Part shown: in pieces, positions 57,449 through 64,000 of the stretch | Position numbering within the stretch: position 1 is the first letter of the stretch | Layout of the letters: every line of letters starts with the position of its first letter | From: Toxotes chatareus | Taxonomy: Eukaryota > Chordata > Actinopteri > Toxotidae | Direction of reading: 5' to 3' | DNA length: 64,000 nt | Assembly: GCA_016801885.1 (NCBI GenBank) | Contig: CM028891.1 | Location: 14,801,517 to 14,865,516, forward strand | Made by a program: the position numbers and the translations under genes | The notes under the pieces: model-generated | What the model was told of the DNA's origin: nothing | The model's input: only the letters and a program-made list of their open reading frames with translations | Databases searched by the model: none

Positions 57449-59080
57449 GCATTCAGCGGCCTTCATCACAGAGATGAACATAAACGGAAGACAGGAACAG
57501 GCATCCCTTTCAAAGTACTATGGGGGAGGGAATCAAAGCTCTTTTGTCACAAAAAAAGGATCCTTAGATGCTATCGTTGTGAGGGCTGGTTTTTTTTTTT
57601 TGTTTTGTTTTTTATGTGCATGTGAGTACAGGCTGGGACTGAGAGTCTATTGATGGATGGACGGTGAGAAGGAAAGTATATTTCCATATCAGGTGGTGTC
57701 AATACAAAAAAAATCATCACTGCATGAAGCACGTACAACAGTTGCTGTTTCTCGTCTGCAGGTTTAAGCAAAGTGAAACACGACAAAGACAAAAAACTGG
57801 ACAAATGGAAAAAAAAAAAAAATCTGTAAAAATCCTGATGGGGCCAAAAATACTACTAGAGAAATTTGACTGGGTGACATTGCTACATGCACACACTGCA
57901 CAATGACAAAACCACAGTCAAACAAGGTAAAGTGACAAAAAGACCTAATTTTTACTGCTCGGGACAAGTGCAGAAAATACAGTTCAGCACAAGAGACTAC
58001 AGTGGACTATAAATATCACCTGACATACTGTTCTGAACCTCTGATTCAAAGCTCAGAGATTCAGGCTCCAACTCTGCTCATGCAGAGTTACCCACTGAAT
58101 TCACTGCAACACTGTGTGTCCATAACATTCCCACTGACTATGCTCCTAGGTCTTTAATTATGAATATTTTTTTTATTAATTTATGACAATTTGACACAAG
58201 AATTTCAACATCATGATTGCCTACTTCAAATGTAAAGCTGAGAATTAATCTATAATATTTGCTCAGCACTTTGGTCCACTCATCTGCCTTCAAACGTGTT
58301 TGAATAACACATTTCACTGGTGCTCTTCTGGGCACGTGTTTCAGTCGAGTTAGAATTAGACAAAATTGGGCCAACGTCTAGCTATTGTGGAAGATTCAAG
58401 ACACAAGTTTCAGTGGTTTTTATTTGTCAAATGCTCATAGACTGTGTGCATTGAAATGCAGAGTGGCATACTCTTCAGGCTGTACTAAAAGGCTAGAGTG
58501 CAATAAAAAGTAATTGGAAACTGATAAATTGGAAATAATTGGAGTGAAAATAAGAATTAGAAAAAGAAACAAAAAGGATCAGAATTCCAAAGAAGAAAAA
58601 AGTATTAAAATGCAAATGTATGTACACTGGCTTTGTGTGTATGTGGACTGTGTCCTTATTTACCACAAAGGCAGAAAGAACTAGGTCTCTATATCACAGA
58701 CAGGCTTTTATTTCCTTTTTTTTCCCCCCTGCATCCTACTTAATGCAAACACAAAATGTCCTGTTGCCTTGATAAATTCTGTATTACGTACATTTCCACA
58801 ACTCTGTTTCTGTCAATGCAAAAACATCACGTCACACTAACCACTCTGCTGTTTTCAGTTTCTCTAACAGAAATGCTGTTTTTATTCACCAGTTAATTCC
58901 AGTCCAATAACAGAGGAAAAACTCCAGTATTCATATGGTGGCTATATGGAGTGAAAAAAAATGTTCACCTTTACACAAGTTGTCTGGTAGACAAGTGCAC
59001 ACAAAGGAAGAATCTAAAAGAAAAATCCATGTCAAACATGAATGTAGACAAAGATGGCAGCCTTGTGGAGTTAGTGATCT

Positions 59081-59102
59081 AATCAAGATACACATCTTGA
59101 TT
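59081..59102. repeat. Perfect 9-bp inverted repeat, 4-nt loop
   Basis: AATCAAGAT and ATCTTGATT around ACAC. Confidence 0.85.
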
Positions 59103-60265
59103 TTTTCCAAATAGCATTTTGAGCATTTCTTTATTTATGTACATGTCTGTTGTGTCAGCCTACATTATATCCTAACCACATACTGAGGGCTTTCTATAGA
59201 CCCAGCTCACTCTTCTCCCCTCTGCAGTGACTCACTTTGCACTGATTCTTTCCTGAGTTTAAAAAAAATGCTGCAAATGTCTCATTTTTTTCTATAGAAA
59301 AATTTCTGTTATCTAAAAGAACTGAAGGTTTTACAGAGTCAGATCCAATTCTTGCTAGAAAAGCAGAAAGAACACAGACATTAAAAACGTAATAAACACT
59401 ACATGTGCCCTGGAGTAAGGTTAGCCTCATTTTGGTCTGGCTCTCTATAGAAAACATTTTCTTTATCAATCATATGTTGTGCAAAAAGTATGTAAAAGTG
59501 ACTCACAAAAGGTGTTCAGCAGTCAAAGAATCACCACAGCAGAACGTCTCAGCGCCAAAGCAACAACTACACACTTCTCTGCCTTGTTTTTCCATCCTTG
59601 ATCTTACTGTAATGTGACAACTGTGTCAGGTGAAAACCATAACTCTTCTTCCTCCGCTCACAACAGCAGCTCACAGTCCACTTTGTGTGGTCTCCTCTAA
59701 AAAGTTGAAATGTTCGACAACTTTAGAAAGCGTTCCACTCTGCCAACAAAAATGACAGTCCCTTCCAAAGTGGCTGCTTTCCATCTGTCTTGCAGCCGCT
59801 CCCCATTGGCTGTCAAATGAAAAAGGCCCTGGCAGTTTGTTAAAAACCCCTTAAAACTGCTTTTTGGAAACTAAATCTGTAGATCTACTTTTTGTACAAC
59901 TGCACTGGCCTTGTTATACATATATTTTTTGTGCATCTGTATTTGCTGTTAGTCTCCCAAGTCCTTTGAAAGGCGTCATCAGTTCTATTGACTGATAATC
60001 ATGGGGAGTTCCTAGACATTTAAACACCTGCAGGTGGTTTGGGGTCGTTGAGATCACATGTGAGGTCGCGTGGCACTCTTGAGAGTCATCGGATTCGCGT
60101 TAATTAAACTGTGAAGTGGTGTGCAACTGTGTGGGAAGGGATTTCGGGACAACGCTTCAGGTAGTTGGTAATCACAGAACTCATCTGTGCAGGGACAACA
60201 GATTCATCCAGTAGATTTTTAGTCATGCCAGCAGATGGCTGTGGGAATGGCAGTGTTGGTCACAG

Positions 60266-60525
60266 ACTGAAATATCTCAACAATCGTTCAATTAATTAGC
60301 ATGAAAGTCTGCATAGACATGCATTGTCCCCAGAGGACGACTCTTCATCACATTGGTGACTCATTGGTGATTTTTCCTCTAGCACCACCATGAGGTTGAA
60401 AGTTTTTGATTTTTAGTAAAACATTTCAACAGCTATTGGAGGAAATGCCACAACATTTGGATAAAAAACAGATATTCATGAAGCCCAGAGGATGAATCCT
60501 AATGACTTTAGTGATTTCTGTTTTT
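60266..60525 (+). repeat. Teleost tandem-dimer repeat (ACTGAAATATCTCAACAA type)
   Basis: Unit 1 starts ACTGAAATATCTCAACAATC and includes TGTCCCCAGAGGACGA and TTCCTCTAGCACCACCATGA. Unit 2 starts about 150 bp on with AAAACATTTCAACAGCTATT and repeats AAGCCCAGAGGATGAATCCT. I recognise this as a frequent percomorph repeat made of related units. Confidence 0.72.
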
Positions 60526-61085
60526 TTCGTGTGTGTAGAAACATACTTGGACTACTTTTTTTTTTATTCACAAGAAAAAATAAATTCTAACAATAAAACA
60601 ATCACATACAGTTTCCTCAACATCATTTAAATTACTCTACTAACCTCTTTTTGACAAACACTGTTTTCATGTCATTCATACATTTTTTTGTGAATATGAA
60701 TGCTTGTGGGAAGCATAATTGCCCATGTTTGTTTACTCTTCTCTTTCCCATGCACTCAAGCTCTCCACAGCAAACAGGTTTTGATGGTGTCTGACACACA
60801 TTATTTTGATTAAAAACCTGTTCAGTGAAGAGTACTCACTGCTGGGAGCACTCTGAGGTGGCCACCTGATGACAGTGACATCAATAATCTCTTCTCAGGC
60901 GCCAGTCACCCACAATATGTGGATGAAGATGACCGACAAGGCCAATGAACAATCCAAATATTGGAGATGTGGATCAGGAGAATGATAACCACCTTATTAT
61001 TACCAATAAATCAGACCATTTCTAGAACTGGGGACTGATATTACTTAACCATTTATGACTCTTAACAGACAAAACTGTTTCTTTG

Positions 61086-61240
61086 GGCCGTTCACACCTA
61101 TATGACCTCTGGGGTTGGAACACTGGCCATGTTGTTGCTGTCTGGCCTGGGACCTTTGTTGCATGTCATCTCCCATTTTATTCTCCTGTCATTTTTTGTC
61201 ACCTCTCAACTGTCTACTTTCTAATTTAAAAAAAGTCCAA
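61086..61240 (+). mobile_element. SINE-like 3' part (TTGTTGCATGTCATCTCCC type)
   Basis: GGCCTGGGACCTTTGTTGCA, then TGTCATCTCCCATTTTATTC, CTCCTGTCATTTTTTGTCAC and CTCAACTGTCTACTTTCTAA. It ends in a TCTAATTTAAAAAAAG tail. This matches the 3' body of a common fish SINE; no tRNA head was identified. Confidence 0.55.
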
Positions 61241-61379
61241 ATGCTAACAAATGAATAAAAGTGTGGAAAAGTAATGATACATAAAAAGATGACAAACTCT
61301 TACACTGCACATCTCGTGGTCCTTGGATTGAAAGTAAGAAAAAGATGTTGTCTGGCTGTAGACACCAGAATTCATAATC

Positions 61380-61402
61380 TTATTTATTTATTTATTTATT
61401 TA
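61380..61402. repeat. (TTAT)n microsatellite
   Basis: Five to six TTAT units, followed 45 bp on by a degenerate ATT-rich stretch. Confidence 0.9.
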
Positions 61403-62818
61403 ATATTGAACTCACTGGGTCTCCACACACTTGATTGCAATCAATGTTTATTATTTATTATTCTATTATTATATTCTCTACAACCACCTATCACTGCTAG
61501 TAGTATAATAATGACATACACATAAAATATCACATTCTACTTTTGCACTAATACCAAACATTAAGTGCGTGATAGGCCACAACAATAACATCAGATCAGA
61601 CAAATTTAGATATAATTTTCCTCTCTTTGCTTGCCAGGGAACCATTCATACTTCTTTGCATTTCTTTCTTTTTGTGAGTGTTGTAAGAGCTTCTGTTTGT
61701 AGTACTGAAGAAAAAAAAACATCCCGTTGCTCACTCATAACTCATAACTGATGCAATCTTTTCATTTTAAATTCTGTGGAAAATTGAGTTGGCAAGTCGT
61801 GCCACAAAGTTTGAGCCACAGAAAGACTTCACAAGTTATGAGTGTGCTGCGGTGTGCTCTTTGTTACCAGAGTGAAACAAGTTCTCATCAGTGATGGGAC
61901 ACGGTGGGGAGGGGTCCACCGTTTGGATGAGCGGGGCATGAAGTGAAAGGGCAGGCATCCTCAGTGGTGGGAATAAATACTGCCGTCACCAGTGGGAAAT
62001 GCTCCATTTGTTTAATGTGCCATTTTCGAAGTGGAACCCTTGTAATCCTACAGACATGGCAACCTCACCATGTATACCACCCCTCTGAAATTTGATCAGA
62101 GCTAAAACTGTTTACCAATGTTTGGAGCCTGACATTTATTGAAAGTGGCCTTTAGTAAAAGTCATAGCTAAAGCGTGAAGAGGTTTTCTGATGAGCCTGT
62201 GAAGTTTCTCCATCTTCTGGGCCAATAAGCCAGACGCCGGTGTGTTAATAAAGCAATATATCAGTCACATCAGCTGAGAAACAGGCGCTCTCAGAGGGCT
62301 CAACTTCCAAACACTTATGTCTGTATTTGTTTAGACATGTGCAAATCAGCAGTGCAGTAAATTCAGACAGAAATGGGGGTCCTACTTAGGGCTTGGGATT
62401 GCACTGGGACTTTCAGGAAGTCGTCAGTTAGAAGTGCTTGAGGAGGATTAAAAAATATATTGAAGTGTTTGCGCATATCTGTGTTTTTGCGTGTTTCTAG
62501 CCATGCTAGCAGTGACACTAGAGCAACAACACAATGCAACATAATGTTGGTTGGTTGGCTCACCACATTAATTAATTAATATGGCCAGTCCAATGTTTTA
62601 ATCCTTACATAACCAACTGTAATCATACAAACATCTTGATGATGTGAAAGCTCACATATCGCTAACGTGGGAATCTTTCTCACCTCTGCCATTCATGTCA
62701 TAAGGTACACACATGGCATTAGTACAGTCTCCAATTCACTGATTCACTGTGCAGCTTAAACCTAAAACCTTTGCTACTACACGTGAAGGAAACACTGAGC
62801 TGAGCAGACACCCGGGAC

Positions 62819-62941
62819 ATTCAATTCAATTCAATTCAATTCAATTCAATTCAATTCAATTTTATTTATATAGCGCCTTCCACAATCAAAATTGTCTCAA
62901 AGCGCTTTACAGAGACCCAGAGCCTGACCCCAGAGCAAGCA
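62819..62941 (+). mobile_element. Teleost repeat: (TCAAT)n plus TTTATTTATATAGCGCC body
   Basis: Eight or more tandem TCAAT units (62819-62861) lead into TTTATTTATATAGCGCCTTC and GTCTCAAAGCGCTTTACAGA, then GACCCAGAGCCTGACCCCAG. This is a signature repeat of teleost genomes, and the copy ends near AGAGCAAGCACTTCATG. Well preserved compared with the others in this window. Confidence 0.82.
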
Positions 62942-64000
62942 CTTCATGCATTCATGCAGTAGATGGGTTTCTTTTGTGTGTAAATATGGTATTATGGACT
63001 ACTGTGCTCCATCTGTTGCTCACATGACACTTGGGAATCTCACTGTCAAGAACACGTCAACTTTGATTTCATCTGCCGCTTGTGGAAAACCGATGTGTTG
63101 TTCCCGTCGCTCTGCCATTGCCCTAAGTACCCCAGACAGCACCAAGGTGAGCTTGACATCTCTGCTGTATATGCCACCGTCTGCTGAAAAGACCCCGAGG
63201 CCAAGAGATGAAGAGTCAGCGAAAGTTTGGGCAAATCGGGGATGTCATGACTTCTTGTTGTTCGTGACTATAATTCACACCAGAACTGCACGACTTGGCA
63301 ACGTGTACCTAAATCTTATCACTTATTTGAAACAGGGTGACTCAGACACAGTCTCGCTAAAAGGAAATAATCTTTTTTTATGTAAAAAAAAATAACCTCA
63401 GTGGTCTCACTCAAAGCAATGCGAAATGATATTTTTTGCATTTGCTAGTTCCTTAACTTTAGACTCACATTTCACCCCTTAATTACCAAAGTCAAATAAT
63501 CTATGCCAAACTATATAAGGCCAGCTCATCTGTGTGGTGGTGAAAAAGCAAAAGGGCTGCTACTAACTGTTATTTTACTGTCGACCAATCTGATGAGTGT
63601 TTCGTCTATTTTGATCCAGAAAATAGTTTTAAAACTCAAGGTGATTCCATCAAATTGCAAGTTCTGTCTGAATAAAACCAAATAAACATAAAAATATTAT
63701 GACAAAAAGCAAAGAAAAGCAGGAAACCTTCACAACTGAGATGCTCAAATGGTTGTACGAGTTGGTATTTTAGCTTCAAACTGACTTAGACTAAATAAAT
63801 ATCGGTCATTCCAAAATCTCTCTTTTTTAAAAATCATTATTGTGTCCCCAAAATGACTGAATCTGCAACAGCTTTTTTCAAAAAACTGCAGAAACAACAA
63901 AACTAAACTAAACTAAAAGTTTTTGCAATTGCAATTAAGTTAAAAAATTACAAAAAAACAAAACAAAACCATGTAAACCACGTAGGTTTTGGCTGTGTGC

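Larger units (their letters stand above)
49911..64000 (-). other. cdh20: cdh20 5' intron (at least 14 kb, incomplete)
   Basis: No upstream exon (WVWNQFF, YVGK, signal peptide) was found on the minus strand, so this is read as one intron continuing beyond the window. It holds the densest set of repeats: 55487, 56501, 57393, 60266, 61086, 61380 and 62819, plus hairpins at 55672, 56804 and 59081. No other gene recognised. Confidence 0.7.

Noticed and set aside
56988..57653. 221-residue open frame on the plus strand
   Set aside because: It runs through the T-rich and TG/CG microsatellite (giving a VCVCVC run), has no recognisable domain, and lies in the cdh20 5' intron.
62946..63395. 149-residue plus-strand frame
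   Set aside because: No domain, no splice context, and it begins at the edge of an interspersed repeat. A chance frame is more likely.
1..64000. CRISPR arrays, operons, phage or bacterial features
   Set aside because: No regularly spaced identical repeats and no prokaryotic gene organisation; the spliced cadherin gene and teleost repeats show a vertebrate genome.

Overview
The window is vertebrate nuclear DNA, most likely from a percomorph teleost fish. It is AT-rich and intron-rich, with CA/TG and poly(A) microsatellites. It also carries worn interspersed repeats that I recognise as typical of spiny-rayed fish, such as the (TCAAT)n unit followed by TTTATTTATATAGCGCC near 62.8 kb. There is no sign of operons, phage or CRISPR. 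Nearly all open reading frames here are chance frames in introns, or exon-sized frames cut off by splice sites.

The window holds one real gene, on the minus strand: cadherin-20 (cdh20, a type II classical cadherin). I reconstruct ten consecutive coding exons between 49910 and 3867 (295, 120, 168, 188, 254, 137, 122, 118, 249 and 515 bp). All nine introns are GT-AG, all phases agree, and the joined frame is 2166 bp (721 residues plus stop) with no interruption. It runs from inside EC1 through EC2-EC5, the membrane segment and the whole catenin-binding tail. The 5' end is missing: the exon or exons for the signal peptide, propeptide and first EC1 strand (the conserved Trp adhesion arm) were not found between 49911 and 64000, so they should lie beyond 64000.

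Layout in + coordinates: 1-2466, downstream flank. About 2467-3866, probable 3' UTR. 3867-4381, last exon. 4382-11700, intron with a hAT-like element and a 'GTGGTGGAATG' repeat. 11701-14822, two exons for EC5 and the membrane segment. 14823-23925, 9.1 kb intron with a local duplication, a C-tract/G-tract block and an RFX-like site. 23926-32069, five closely spaced exons for EC2-EC5. 32070-41728, 9.7 kb intron. 41729-49910, exons for EC1/EC2. 49911-64000, at least 14 kb of the next 5' intron, the most repeat-rich part.

I found no previously undescribed system. The items worth a second look are noncoding: perfect hairpins, paired G-rich tracts, a 56-nt alternating Z-DNA-prone tract, a diverged intronic duplication, an RFX/MEIS-like motif pair, GC-rich islands in AT-rich introns, and a Pro-to-Leu change at the start of EC3. 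Family identities of repeats rest on recognition from memory and need a RepeatMasker/Dfam check.
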